From positions 124,001-188,000 of the forward strand of contig JANQQL010000031.1 of the NCBI GenBank assembly GCA_028289345.1: a DNA stretch of 64,000 nt, read 5' to 3'. Positions within the stretch are counted from its first letter, which is position 1. Each line of letters opens with the position of its first letter. The notes beneath the pieces were generated by a model. It saw only the letters and a list, made by a program, of their open reading frames with translations. It was not told where the DNA came from and searched no databases. The position numbers and the translations under genes were made by a program. Source of the DNA: Planctomycetota bacterium (GTDB lineage: Bacteria > Planctomycetota > B15-G4 > SIAN01). Of this stretch, positions 52,337 through 61,539 are shown in pieces.

Positions 52337-53410
52337 TCAGATCCCGCGGCTGACGCCGGCCAGGGCGAGCTTCAGCTCGTCCGGGTTGTCGGCGTTGGCC
52401 AGGGCGTCCTGGTAGGTGATCTTTCCGGAGGTGTGCAGCTCGGTGATGCTCTGCAGGAAGGTCATGGTGCCGAAGAAGTTGTCCGAGGCGAGGGCCTTGG
52501 GCAGCTCGTCGGTGCGACCGGTGCGCAGCAGCTCGCGAATGGTCGGCGTTGGCAGCATCAACTCGGTGGCTGGATAGCGGGTTTGGTTGTCGACCGAGTT
52601 GATCAAGCGCAGGGAGATCACTCCGGCCATCACCATGGACAGCTGCAAACGAATCAGCTGGTGCTGGAAGTCCGGGAAGAACGACAGGATGCGCTCTACG
52701 GTCTGCACGGCGTTGATGGTGTGCAAGGTGGACAACACCAAGTGTCCGGTTTCCGCGGCGTTGATCGCCGCTTCGACCGTGGCTCGGTCACGCATCTCGC
52801 CCAGCACGATCACGTCCGGGGCCTGGCGCAACGCGTGCTTCAAGGCGGTTTGGAAGTCCACCGAGTCCGAACCGATTTCGCGCTGATTGACGATGCAGTG
52901 CCGGTCGTTAAACACGAACTCGACCGGGTCTTCAATCGTGACGATGTGGCGCGCCTGGTGCTGGTTCATGTACTCCAGCATGGACGCAAGAGAGGTCGAC
53001 TTGCCCGAACCCGCCACCCCGGTGGCTAGGATCAGGCCACGGCGTAGGCTGCACAGTTTCTGCAACTGCTCGACCGGCAGGTGCAATTCATCGAACGAGG
53101 GGACCTCGGCGTTGATGTGCCGGAACACGATCGCCGGCAGTCCCATCTGGTGGAACAAGTTCACACGGAAACGCGCCAGGCCCGCGACCTCGTAGGCCAA
53201 GTCGACCTCGGCTCCCTTGACGAAGGTCTCCATGCGCCGGTCGTCCAACAGAGAAGCCACCACCCGCAAACTAAAGTCACGAGTGATCTCCTCTTCGGAG
53301 AGCTGCTGAAGTCCACCCTGGATCCGCACCGTGGGCCGCGCCCCACACTTGAGAATCAGGTCTGGAGCCCCGATCTCCACCATGTCCTGCAGCAGCTCGA
53401 CGAGATCCAT
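52337..53410 (-). CDS. PilT/PilU-type pilus retraction ATPase (second copy)
   Basis: A 357-residue ATPase of the PilT family. Walker A is GVAGSGKST (near residue 129), Walker B APDVIVLGEMRDRATVE, His box LSTLHTINA. The C-terminal signature is TIRELLRTGRTDELPKAL, which departs more from AIRNLIRE than that of the copy at 41808. It is therefore closer to PilU-like accessory ATPases. GAGGG upstream supports the ATG. It lies alone between the GspC-like gene and obg, away from the pilB operon. Confidence 0.9.
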   Translation of the reverse strand: MDLVELLQDMVEIGAPDLILKCGARPTVRIQGGLQQLSEEEITRDFSLRVVASLLDDRRMETFVKGAEVDLAYEVAGLARFRVNLFHQMGLPAIVFRHINAEVPSFDELHLPVEQLQKLCSLRRGLILATGVAGSGKSTSLASMLEYMNQHQARHIVTIEDPVEFVFNDRHCIVNQREIGSDSVDFQTALKHALRQAPDVIVLGEMRDRATVEAAINAAETGHLVLSTLHTINAVQTVERILSFFPDFQHQLIRLQLSMVMAGVISLRLINSVDNQTRYPATELMLPTPTIRELLRTGRTDELPKALASDNFFGTMTFLQSITELHTSGKITYQDALANADNPDELKLALAGVSRGI

Positions 53411-53790
53411 GGAGTGTTGCCCTCGCTGTTAATGACGCCGGTAGATCCAACGGAGGCATCGACTGGATCGGCGCGAGAGCTGGAATGGACCGGCCGGGGT
53501 TCCCCGCAATGGGAATCCTTTTCGCAGCAGGGAGGGCGACGAAGGGAACCAGGAAAGTGCCCCGCAGGTGAGAGCCGGGATGAATCAACCCGTGGTGGGA
53601 CGGGGACCAAGGGGCGCGTTCGAGTCGCCGCGTTCCTTCTCGCGTCTTTCTTGCGAGAAAGAGCCCCCCGAGGTTCTGTCTCGTCCCGAAAAGCCCACCT
53701 CTGACAGGTCTTCGCAAGGAATGGAGGTTCGTACCCGCCGCGGAGTGGAGCAATCTCCCAGTCCCCAGGTTCGCGACCCGCGGCCTGTGC
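53411..53790. other. 380-base intergenic region between obg and the PilT-like gene
   Basis: No coding frame has family signatures. A small hairpin, TCTTTCT-TGCG-AGAAAGA (53646-53663), lies about 130 bases beyond the obg stop without a T-run. No promoter pair for the PilT-like gene is convincing. Confidence 0.5.
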
Positions 53791-54783
53791 TCAGCCGGCT
53801 GCGGAGGTCTTGAACAGTTCCCCGATCAGGGACTCCAGGCCGTCCCCCTCCGGCGCAGAAATGAGGAACGGCGATCGACCGGTGGCGCTTCGGAACTCTT
53901 CCGTCGACGGGGTCTCGAGAAGCAAGTCGGTCTTGGTGAACACCACGAACTCGGGCTTGCCAGGAATGGAGCCGCCGTAGTTCTCCAGTTCGTGACGAAC
54001 GGTTCGGTAAGCCTCGATCCAGGATTCGGGCTCGCCTTCGGAAACGTCCACCAGGTGCAACAAGATGCGAGTGCGTTCGATGTGCCGCAAGAACCGGTCG
54101 CCAAGCCCACGACCTTCGTGGGCGCCCTCGAGCAAGCCCGGCAGGTCCGCCATGGTCATGGTTTCGAAGTCGTGTTCGATCACGCCGATGCGCGGCTGCA
54201 AGGTGGTGAACGGATAGTGGCCGATTTTGGGCGCAGCCCGAGTGATAGAAGTCAGCAGGGTCGACTTGCCAGCGTTGGGGAGACCGACGAGCCCGACGTC
54301 GGCCAACAGCTTGAGCTCCAGGCGCACTTTGCGCAGTTCTCCGGGCACTCCTTTTTGAGCGTGACGCGGAGCTCGACGGACGGAGCTGCGGAACGACCAG
54401 TTGCCGCGGCCCCCCTTGCCCCCTTTCAACAACAGCACCGATTCGTCCTCGGTCATCAGCTCGGCCAGGAGGTGGCCTCGCTCGGCGTCGCGAACCATGG
54501 TGCCGACCGGCAGTTCGAGAGTCAGGTCTGGCCCGTTCTTGCCGTGACACTTGTTGGGGCCGCCCGGAGCTCCGTTCTTGGCCAGGAACCGTCGTGTGCC
54601 TCGGATGCCGTCTTCCAACGTGGTCAGACGCGATCGACCGACCAGGAGCAGATCCCCCCCTTTGCCGCCGTCTCCGCCATCGGGACCACCCCGCGGCAAG
54701 TATCGCTCGCGGCGGAAAGACATGCAGCCGGGACCACCATTCCCGGATTGCAGGGTGATGACTGCTTCATCCAGGAACGCCAC
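53791..54783 (-). CDS. obgE: Obg family GTPase (ObgE/CgtA)
   Basis: A 330-residue essential ribosome-associated GTPase. The glycine-rich Obg fold fills residues 1-158 (SGNGGPGCMSFRRERYLPRGGPDGGDGGKGG). The G domain has GLPNAGKST (near residue 166), switch I/II with TTLQPRIGV and ADLPGLLEGAHEGRGLG, and FTKTDLL as NKxD. It acts in 50S subunit assembly. The start is GTG 54783 with GAGAGG upstream. It follows rplU-rpmA as in most bacteria and should share their promoter. Confidence 0.95.
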   Translation of the reverse strand: MAFLDEAVITLQSGNGGPGCMSFRRERYLPRGGPDGGDGGKGGDLLLVGRSRLTTLEDGIRGTRRFLAKNGAPGGPNKCHGKNGPDLTLELPVGTMVRDAERGHLLAELMTEDESVLLLKGGKGGRGNWSFRSSVRRAPRHAQKGVPGELRKVRLELKLLADVGLVGLPNAGKSTLLTSITRAAPKIGHYPFTTLQPRIGVIEHDFETMTMADLPGLLEGAHEGRGLGDRFLRHIERTRILLHLVDVSEGEPESWIEAYRTVRHELENYGGSIPGKPEFVVFTKTDLLLETPSTEEFRSATGRSPFLISAPEGDGLESLIGELFKTSAAG

Positions 54784-54830
54784 GAGTCACCTCTCCAGCA
54801 ACCTACGATTCCCGCCGTCCGAAGGGACGA

Positions 54831-55082
54831 TCAGGCCTCGCTGGCGGGCTCGACGGTGATGCGTCGACGGGACAGATACTTGACCGTTCCCGGAACCAGC
54901 GCGAACAGCGTGTAGTCACGCCCCTGGCCGACGTTGCGCCCAGCGTGAAAACGATTGCCGAGCTGGCGCACGATGATCTTGCCGGCTTCGACGCGCTCGC
55001 CCCCGTAGACCTTGATGCCACGGTACTGCGGGTTGGAGTCGCGGCCGTTTCGGGAGGAACCTTGTCCTTTTTTATGCGCCAT
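54831..55082 (-). CDS. rpmA: 50S ribosomal protein L27
   Basis: An 83-residue protein with the complete L27 pattern: MAHKKGQGSSRNGRDSNPQYRGIKVYGGE, then IIVRQLGNRFHAGRNVGQGRDYTLFALVPGTVKY. The N-terminus reaches the peptidyl transferase centre. It starts three bases after rplU ends. Confidence 0.97.
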   Translation of the reverse strand: MAHKKGQGSSRNGRDSNPQYRGIKVYGGERVEAGKIIVRQLGNRFHAGRNVGQGRDYTLFALVPGTVKYLSRRRITVEPASEA

Positions 55083-55085
55083 CGC

Positions 55086-55388
55086 TCAGGACTCCGGGAC
55101 TTCGGTGATTTCGACTTGGTAGACGGGCGCGCGATGGCCAACCCGGCGGCGGTAGTTCTTGCGCCGCTTGAACTTCTGCACGTAGATCTTCGGGCCACGA
55201 CCGGTGGTGATCACCTTGCCCTTGACGCTCGCACCGTCCAAGAACGGGGAGCCGAGGCGGTCACCCACGGACAAAACCTTATCGAATGTGACCTCGTCCC
55301 CCACTTGGGGATCCAGGCCTTCCAGCTGGATCTTGTCGCCGGCCCGGACCAAAAGCTGACGGCCGCCGGTCTGAATCACTGCGTGCAT
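55086..55388 (-). CDS. rplU: 50S ribosomal protein L21
   Basis: A 100-residue protein starting MHAVIQTGGRQLLVRAGDKI, with the conserved KFKRRKNYRRRVGHRAPVYQVEI C-terminus. It binds 23S rRNA in the large subunit. ATG 55388 is the family start; the frame is open 14 codons further without meaning. It is the first gene of rplU-rpmA-obg. Confidence 0.97.
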   Translation of the reverse strand: MHAVIQTGGRQLLVRAGDKIQLEGLDPQVGDEVTFDKVLSVGDRLGSPFLDGASVKGKVITTGRGPKIYVQKFKRRKNYRRRVGHRAPVYQVEITEVPES

Positions 55389-55457
55389 GGCATCTCTCGA
55401 GTGAGAATCGCGCGGGGGAGCCCAGGACATTTCGCCAGGCTCCGGGAGAGGCGGAGT

Positions 55458-55485
55458 ATTGTAGTGAGGGGCTCGCCGAAAACAA
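55458..55485 (-). promoter_or_regulatory. Sigma70-type promoter of the rplU-rpmA-obg operon
   Basis: Read on the minus strand, TTGTTT (55480-55485) and TACAAT (55458-55463) stand 16 bases apart. The -10 matches five of six consensus bases. The start site would lie about 65 bases before rplU. The -35 falls in the loop of a small hairpin, GCCGA-TTGTTT-TCGGC. Confidence 0.6.
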
Positions 55486-55580
55486 TCGGCGCCTCGCGTG
55501 GTTCGTCCCCGGATCTAGGCGCCCGCTGGGGCCCCGACGGATCGTCGAGCGGGTCGATCCCGATCCATTCCCGTGGGAGA

Positions 55581-56198
55581 CTACCCTGCGGCTCCCTCTC
55601 CCGCGTCCGTCGTTTCCTGGGACAGCCGTCGCGCCACGTCCTTCACCCACCCCTCTCGCTCTTCTTGAAGGGATCGCAACGTCCTGACAAACCGACCGAT
55701 CGACACCCGTCGCCCTGCCGGCGGAGTCAACCGAAGAGCGACCGACTCGGAGCGATTCTCGACCGCGAGGGCCTCCAAACCCAGAGGCCCCAGGTCCAAC
55801 TGACGGGCGGCTTCTCCCAGCGCCACGACATCGTCCGAGCGGATTTCCAGGTCCACCGCATCGTCCAGCTTCTCCCGCCGATCCCCCTCCCAGATTTGCG
55901 CGAGCTCCATGCCCGCGGGAAAGACTCCCTGCACGGCCGCCTGAACATCCTCAGGGGTGACCGCGGCGTCGAAAAAGCAGACAAACCTCTCGCCGTCCGA
56001 GCGCACCCCGACGGGCAAGGGTTCGGGCAACACCATGCGCGGGTGGGGCCGAAACCCTTGGGTCATCTGCAACGGCAATCCGCTGCGTCGAAGACCGCGG
56101 GCCACCGCTCGGGCCCAGTCCCGATGCCCCAAGTAATGGAGATTGCCCTGTTTGGTCAGGACTAAGGTCATGGGAAATCGGGAGGCGGGTTCGAACAT
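55581..56198 (-). CDS. TIGR03936 family radical SAM-linked protein (DUF2344)
   Basis: A 205-residue protein. LVLTKQGNLHYLGHRDWARAVARGLRRSGLPLQMTQGFRPHPRMVLPEPLPVGVRSDGE is the DUF2344 core; the rest is a strand-rich C-terminal half. In many genomes this domain is fused to, or encoded beside, a B12-dependent radical SAM protein and close to rne/rng or rplU-rpmA. Here it sits just upstream of rplU, but no radical SAM partner is adjacent. Its function is not established. Confidence 0.88.
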   Translation of the reverse strand: MFEPASRFPMTLVLTKQGNLHYLGHRDWARAVARGLRRSGLPLQMTQGFRPHPRMVLPEPLPVGVRSDGERFVCFFDAAVTPEDVQAAVQGVFPAGMELAQIWEGDRREKLDDAVDLEIRSDDVVALGEAARQLDLGPLGLEALAVENRSESVALRLTPPAGRRVSIGRFVRTLRSLQEEREGWVKDVARRLSQETTDAGEGAAG

Positions 56199-56831
56199 TC
56201 ACGAGCTCGGCGGGATCCAAAGAGAATTGCCCCCATCATAGGGCGCCCGGTCCTCGCTCGCGGGGCTTCCGTCGGCTCGCGCGCCCCCATCCTGACCGCG
56301 GCGGCACCCATCTCGAAACCGCGGCGGGGCTCGGGGCTTGCCAATGTTCAGGATCCACGCGAGGAGCAATGGTCACCAGCGACGGCTGGCCCCAGTGGCT
56401 TCCCTCCTCCGCGTCAGGGAAATTGGACGACTTCAAAGTTGCTGGCCTGGAGACCGGACGCAGTGAAGCCAATGGCCAAGAACGTCAGGTCCAACCCCGC
56501 GATCGCCGCCGGAGTGCTGATCGAAAGCCCATGGCGGCATTGGAAGTCGAAGGTGTCGATCAGGATCACCGCCGGGTTTGGCGTTCCGTTCACATGGGTC
56601 AGCAAGAGCGCGTTGCGTTGACCGAATTCCCCCGGGACGCCAACTCCTGGGGCGAGCACCGGCAGAAGGGTCAAGTTTCGACCCGTCCAGCAACGATCCT
56701 GCCCCACCAATCGGTCAGGCGTCCCTCACATCCGAGAACGACAGCAGACGTTGCACGAAATCCGCGGCTGGCCCGGTCTCTCTCCTGGAAACTCGCACTC
56801 GAGGCTCGTCAAACGATGTTTTGGCCACTCC
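56199..56831. other. 633-base region with a decayed C-terminal domain fragment
   Basis: The middle of this gap (56414-56710, minus) encodes a recognisable domain fragment described separately. The 120 bases between it and the FG-GAP gene stop give only short open frames. The 215 bases nearest the TIGR03936 gene are GC-rich and hold nothing I recognise. Confidence 0.5.
56414..56710 (-). pseudogene. Orphan C-terminal beta domain, remnant of a secreted protein
   Basis: An open frame of about 98 codons ends in TGA at 56414. Its last 65 residues align with the C-terminal domain of the beta-helix protein at 43200: ALLLTHVNGTPNPAVILID against ALVITRVDAIPLFEIIAFG, then AAIAGLDLTFLAIGFT against AGLTGIELGLTTIGIT, each ending in a strand with V..F. 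There is no signal peptide and no ribosome site, and a stop lies just upstream. It therefore looks like the surviving tail of a broken gene, possibly once fused to the FG-GAP protein that ends at 56832. Confidence 0.5.
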
Positions 56832-59144
56832 TCACTTCGGTCGCAACGAGCCTCTTGGCCGTGGCACCCATTCATCCATGCCCATGTCCGGCGCTCCACC
56901 CAGCACTCGCCGGTCGCCGTCGAGGTCCACTCCGTTGTTTCCGGGACCCCGGTTGCCGCCCGTGTCCACACAGGGCGAGTCGGGCCGGAGGTGATAGTCC
57001 AGGTTGTCCGGGTCGACGAACAGAGGGTCCTGATCCACGACGCCTCTTCCCGACCAGCCCCCGTCCACCAGGCAATAGCGCACCGAGTTGTCTTCCAGCG
57101 GCATCAGAATCTCATCGTCGAGCCACGAGGAGTTCTTCCAGAAGATGCTGTTGCGAATGTGGATCGGTTGCTGCCGGGAATGAACCGCGGAACCAACGCC
57201 AAACAACAACGTCGCACCATTCTTCGAGAAGGTGCAAAACTTGATCCCGGAGCCTTGGTCGGCGTCAGAAACGACAGCGCCCCCGTTGCCCAGCAATGCA
57301 CGGTTCTCGAGAAGCAGACTGTTGAGCAAGCGCATTCGCGACTGTTCCAGAGCGATCGCTCCGCCACCGGTGATGGCAAGGTTTCTCTCGAAGAAGCAGC
57401 GGTCCATTCGAAAGTCGGAGTGTCGAGCATGGATGGCGCCTCCGTCGGTGCGAGAGACATTGGTCATGAACACACAGCGACGAATCGTCGGACCTTCGCC
57501 AAAGATCTCGACGGCTCCTCCTTTCTCGTTGAACCCGCGAAGAACGGTGACTCCTTCGAGGATCCCGTTGCCATCCCCAAAAAACTCGAACAACGGGCCA
57601 TCGAACTCGCCGTTGATGAGACAGTCGAGCGGCCCTTTTGCACTGGTGACTCGCACTCCTCGTAGCAGGTATCGGATTCGCCGGTTGCCAGGTCCGGTGT
57701 AAACACCCGGAGCCAGGACGATGGTTGCTCCGCGTGCAGCACAGCGAATGGCATCCTGAATCGTCGGATACTCATCGGGCACGTGCAACGGCCCCAGGAC
57801 GTCGCCGCAGGGTGCATCTCCTTCGATCGTCGGGAAAGAAACACTTGCCAGGCCAAGACGGCGTTGGGAAACGGCGGTTCCCAAACGCCCGGGAACCACC
57901 GACACCATGGCGTCGCGACTGCGCTGGCCTCGATCGGTCATCAACAAGTCGAACTGACCATCGCCGTCCAAGTCTCCCGCGGCCGTCACCTGCGCTCCTC
58001 GACGAGCAAACGCTTTCGGTCCGGGGAACTCGACGATTGCCTTGTTCGCAACGCCACGCCGGATTCGGTCGCCGCAGAAAACCTCGACACGCCCCATACA
58101 CCTTTGCGAACCCGACCAATGGGGAGAGCCGACCACCACGTCGTTCCTGCCGTCCCCATTCACGTCAGCCACGGTGAAAGAGTGAGCAAAGCCGTCGTCA
58201 CGCAAACCGCGCAGTGACTCGACCACGGAGCCATCCGAACCGGACACGACATCGACGAAGTTGTGGTTGCCTCCACAGCGAAAGGTCAGATAGTCAGGAG
58301 TGCCATCACCCGACAAGTCCCCCGCCGCAGCGAGCCGCTCTCCCAAGCGAGCAAACTCTCCTCCGGTGCGCTCATGCAGCTTGTCACCGGTGCCCCCGGA
58401 ACGAGCGATCACTCGACCGTTCATGGCCAGGAATCCCGTCGAATAGACGTAGTCGTCCGCCCCGTCATGATCGACGTCCCCGACTCCGCTCACCGCCGTT
58501 CCCATGCGTTCGCCGTCCCAGAAACCATGGTGAACAGACAGGGTGTCACCGGTCCGACCAGAAAAGACATGCACTCGACCACGAGACTTGGTCCAACCCG
58601 GCTCGCCCACGAGCAGATCCTGAACCCCATCCAAGTCCACATCTCCTGCTGCGGCCGCTGCCAAGCCGAACTCGGTGCGAGTGTCCTTGGCAGAGTGAGT
58701 GCGAATCACCGTTCCATCCCGACCAGAGAACACCGTCACTCGACCAAAGCGACGATTCCCCCGGGCGAAGTCCGGTTCCGACACGAAGAAGTCGTCATGA
58801 CCGTCCCCGTTCAGGTCCCCCAAGCCGCCGACTTGGATGCCGAAACGCGTGGTTTCGATTTCCGAATCCACGGCTTCATGGAACTCATGCAAGACGTCGC
58901 CGGTCGCACCGGAAGTGACCTGCACCATTCCCTCGAACGAGCCGAAGCCCACCGTCGCGATGAGGAAGTCTCCCACGCCGTCTCCGTCGACGTCTCCCGC
59001 AGGAGCGATGGCTTCTCCATGAAGTGGGGAAACTTCCGAATCGCGATCCGGAACGCGCCATGTCCCAAGCTCTTCCCGAGGTTCGGCGGAAGGCGGGAAA
59101 GAGAACAAACAGAGACAAGCAACACTCAACGGCATTCGCGACAT
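56832..59144 (-). CDS. Secreted FG-GAP repeat / parallel beta-helix protein (copy A)
   Basis: A 770-residue protein with a signal peptide (PLSVACLCLFSFPPSAEP). Seven FG-GAP repeats occupy about residues 35-440, each with a calcium loop such as DVDGDGVGD, DLNGDGHDD, DVDHDGADD, DLSGDGTPD. They would form an integrin-like beta-propeller. A parallel beta-helix follows, opening VPDEYPTIQDAIRCAARGATIVL and ending GGAPDMGMDEWVP. AAGGA upstream supports ATG 59144; the longer open frame overlaps copy B. It is paralogous to copy B along the whole length, so the two arose by tandem duplication. It is probably an extracellular binding protein. Confidence 0.87.
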   Translation of the reverse strand: MSRMPLSVACLCLFSFPPSAEPREELGTWRVPDRDSEVSPLHGEAIAPAGDVDGDGVGDFLIATVGFGSFEGMVQVTSGATGDVLHEFHEAVDSEIETTRFGIQVGGLGDLNGDGHDDFFVSEPDFARGNRRFGRVTVFSGRDGTVIRTHSAKDTRTEFGLAAAAAGDVDLDGVQDLLVGEPGWTKSRGRVHVFSGRTGDTLSVHHGFWDGERMGTAVSGVGDVDHDGADDYVYSTGFLAMNGRVIARSGGTGDKLHERTGGEFARLGERLAAAGDLSGDGTPDYLTFRCGGNHNFVDVVSGSDGSVVESLRGLRDDGFAHSFTVADVNGDGRNDVVVGSPHWSGSQRCMGRVEVFCGDRIRRGVANKAIVEFPGPKAFARRGAQVTAAGDLDGDGQFDLLMTDRGQRSRDAMVSVVPGRLGTAVSQRRLGLASVSFPTIEGDAPCGDVLGPLHVPDEYPTIQDAIRCAARGATIVLAPGVYTGPGNRRIRYLLRGVRVTSAKGPLDCLINGEFDGPLFEFFGDGNGILEGVTVLRGFNEKGGAVEIFGEGPTIRRCVFMTNVSRTDGGAIHARHSDFRMDRCFFERNLAITGGGAIALEQSRMRLLNSLLLENRALLGNGGAVVSDADQGSGIKFCTFSKNGATLLFGVGSAVHSRQQPIHIRNSIFWKNSSWLDDEILMPLEDNSVRYCLVDGGWSGRGVVDQDPLFVDPDNLDYHLRPDSPCVDTGGNRGPGNNGVDLDGDRRVLGGAPDMGMDEWVPRPRGSLRPK

Positions 59145-59223
59145 GACTCGGATCCTTCTGGCAAGGAAAAGCGAAAGGGTGACAACCAACGTTCTCCGAC
59201 GACCACACCTGCGGCCCCGCGAC

Positions 59224-61539
59224 TCATCTCCAACTCGCGGAGATGTCCTTGTTGGGGACCAACTCATCCATGCCCATGTCCGGGGCACTGCCGAGAACTC
59301 GCGGATCTCCATCCAGGTCGACACCGCCGTTTCCCGTGTCTCCGCTGCCGCCCGCATCCACGCAGGGGGACATCGCTTGCAGGTGGTAGTCCAGATTGTC
59401 GGGATCCACGAATCGCGGATCCTCGTCGAGAATCGCCGTCCCCGGCCATCCGCCATCCACGACACAGAATTGCACGGACCCATTGCGTGCCATCTGAATC
59501 TCGTCGTTGAACCAAGAAACGTTGCCCCAGAGCACACTGTTGCGAACGATGATCGATCTCGAGAGGGAGGCGATCGCCGCTCCCGCGCCAAACAGCAAGG
59601 TGGCCTGATTGCGGGCGAAGGTACAGAATTTGACCACCGAGCCGTTGTCCGCGCTGCAGTGCAGGGCGCCTCCATCGCCCAACAGCGCCTTGTTTTCGAT
59701 GAGCAGGCTGTTGAGCAACCGCAACCGCGATTGACTCACGGCAATGGCTCCCCCTCGGTTCAGGGCGATGTTGTTCTGGAAGAAACACCGGTCCATCCGA
59801 ACATCAGAAAGACCCGCATAAAACGCCCCCCCATCCGTGAACGCAATGTTGCTCACAAACACACAGCGACGAATCGTGGGACTGGCGCCCGCCACTTGAA
59901 TCCCACCACCGAGATCCCCCAGGCCTCGAAGAACCGTCACCCCATCGAGTATCGAGTCCGGCCCTTCCCCCGAATCGAAGACGAACGCTTGGCTGTCGAA
60001 CTCCGCGTTGATCAAGCAATCGAGAGGTCCTTCGGCACTGGTCACACGAATCGCCTTCGATCCATAGTCGATGTCACGGTTGCCGGGTCCGGTGTACACC
60101 CCGGGGGCAAGGACGATCGTGGATCCCGGCGCGGCGCAGTCGATCGCCGCCTGGATCGTCGGATACTCCTCGGGGACCAGAAGCGTCCCGCTCACGTCCT
60201 CACAAGGCGGATCTCCCGCCGCCGACAGGGTCGCCGTCGTGGAGTCGAAGGCTTGACGATCGGAAAGCGGAATGCCCTGGCTCCCGGGCACGAGCGAAAC
60301 CACGGCATCGCGATGGCGTCGGCCTCGATCCGCGACCAGAAGCTCCGCGTGGTGATCGGCATCCAGGTTCCCGGCAACCGCAACCTGGGCGCCTCGCCTC
60401 GAGAAAGGCATCTTCCCCGGGAACTCGAGGACCGCTCTTGCGCCGAGGCCTTGGCGAATCTCGCTGCCCGAGAAGACCTGGACCCGACCGGAACATTTCT
60501 TGGCACCGGACCAATAAGGCGATCCGATCACCACGTCGCTCACCCCATCTCCGGTGACGTCGCCGGAACAGAACGACGCGCCAAATCCATCGTCCCGACT
60601 TCCTGGAAACACCGCGAGGCTCGCTCCATCGACACCGGACACGACTTCCACGACGTGCTTCGATTCCGAAGAGCGAAACACCAGGTAGTCCGGAGTGCCG
60701 TCCCCAGAAACATCGCCCGCGGCGGCGAGCCGTTCCCCCAAACGCGCCCTCCTTGCCCCGGTGCGCTGATGCAGGAGCTCTCCGGTGCGTCCGGAACGCG
60801 CGATCACTTGACCCGTCAGGGGCAGGAAGAAGCGCGTCGAGTACACGTAGTCGTCGGCACCGTCATGATCAACGTCACCAATCCCGCTGACCGCCGTTCC
60901 CATCCGGGCCCCCTCCAAGGAGCCGGAGTGAATCGCCAAGGTCTCCCCGGTCGAACCGCTCAAGACATGAATTCGACCGCGAGCCTCGTTCCATCCGGGC
61001 TCTCCGACCAACAGGTCCTGAACGCCGTCCTCATTCACATCCCCTGCCGAGGCCGCAGCGACACCGAATTCGGTTCGGCGTTCGCTGGCCGAGTGAACAC
61101 GAATCACGCTGCCGTCCTGACCGGAGTAGACGGTCACCCGACCGAGACGCTGCTTCCCGCGAACGAAGTCAGGCTCAGAGATGAAGAAGTCGTCGTGTCC
61201 ATCCCCGTCCAGATCCCCCACTCCTCCGACTTGCATTCCGAAGCGTGTCGTTTCGATCGCGGAGTCCTCCGCCTCCGACAACACGTGCAAGGTCTCCCCG
61301 GTGGCCCCCGATGTCACCTGGACCATCCCTTCGAACCTGCCGAATCCTCCCGTCGCTACCAGGAAGTCGACGATCCCGTCTCCATCGACGTCCCCGGCTC
61401 GAGCAATGGCATTGCCATGGAGAGGGGAAACACGAGACTCTGCCTCCGGCGCTCGCCACTGCCAGAGCGCCTCTCGAGACATTGCAGTCGTAGACAGCGA
61501 CACGAAAACCCACAGCGGAAGCAGTGTCATTCGGAACAT
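59224..61539 (-). CDS. Secreted FG-GAP repeat / parallel beta-helix protein (copy B)
   Basis: A 771-residue paralogue of the protein encoded 79 bases downstream. It has a signal peptide (MTLLPLWVFVSLSTTAMS). FG-GAP repeats with loops DVDGDGIVD, DLDGDGHDD, DVNEDGVQD, DVDHDGADD and DVTGDGVSD follow, then the beta-helix VPEEYPTIQAAIDCAAPGSTIVL...GVYTGPGN, ending SAPDMGMDELVP. One propeller repeat has lost its calcium loop (NLDADHHAE). GAGG upstream supports the ATG. Together with copy A it forms a two-gene unit. Confidence 0.87.
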   Translation of the reverse strand: MFRMTLLPLWVFVSLSTTAMSREALWQWRAPEAESRVSPLHGNAIARAGDVDGDGIVDFLVATGGFGRFEGMVQVTSGATGETLHVLSEAEDSAIETTRFGMQVGGVGDLDGDGHDDFFISEPDFVRGKQRLGRVTVYSGQDGSVIRVHSASERRTEFGVAAASAGDVNEDGVQDLLVGEPGWNEARGRIHVLSGSTGETLAIHSGSLEGARMGTAVSGIGDVDHDGADDYVYSTRFFLPLTGQVIARSGRTGELLHQRTGARRARLGERLAAAGDVSGDGTPDYLVFRSSESKHVVEVVSGVDGASLAVFPGSRDDGFGASFCSGDVTGDGVSDVVIGSPYWSGAKKCSGRVQVFSGSEIRQGLGARAVLEFPGKMPFSRRGAQVAVAGNLDADHHAELLVADRGRRHRDAVVSLVPGSQGIPLSDRQAFDSTTATLSAAGDPPCEDVSGTLLVPEEYPTIQAAIDCAAPGSTIVLAPGVYTGPGNRDIDYGSKAIRVTSAEGPLDCLINAEFDSQAFVFDSGEGPDSILDGVTVLRGLGDLGGGIQVAGASPTIRRCVFVSNIAFTDGGAFYAGLSDVRMDRCFFQNNIALNRGGAIAVSQSRLRLLNSLLIENKALLGDGGALHCSADNGSVVKFCTFARNQATLLFGAGAAIASLSRSIIVRNSVLWGNVSWFNDEIQMARNGSVQFCVVDGGWPGTAILDEDPRFVDPDNLDYHLQAMSPCVDAGGSGDTGNGGVDLDGDPRVLGSAPDMGMDELVPNKDISASWR

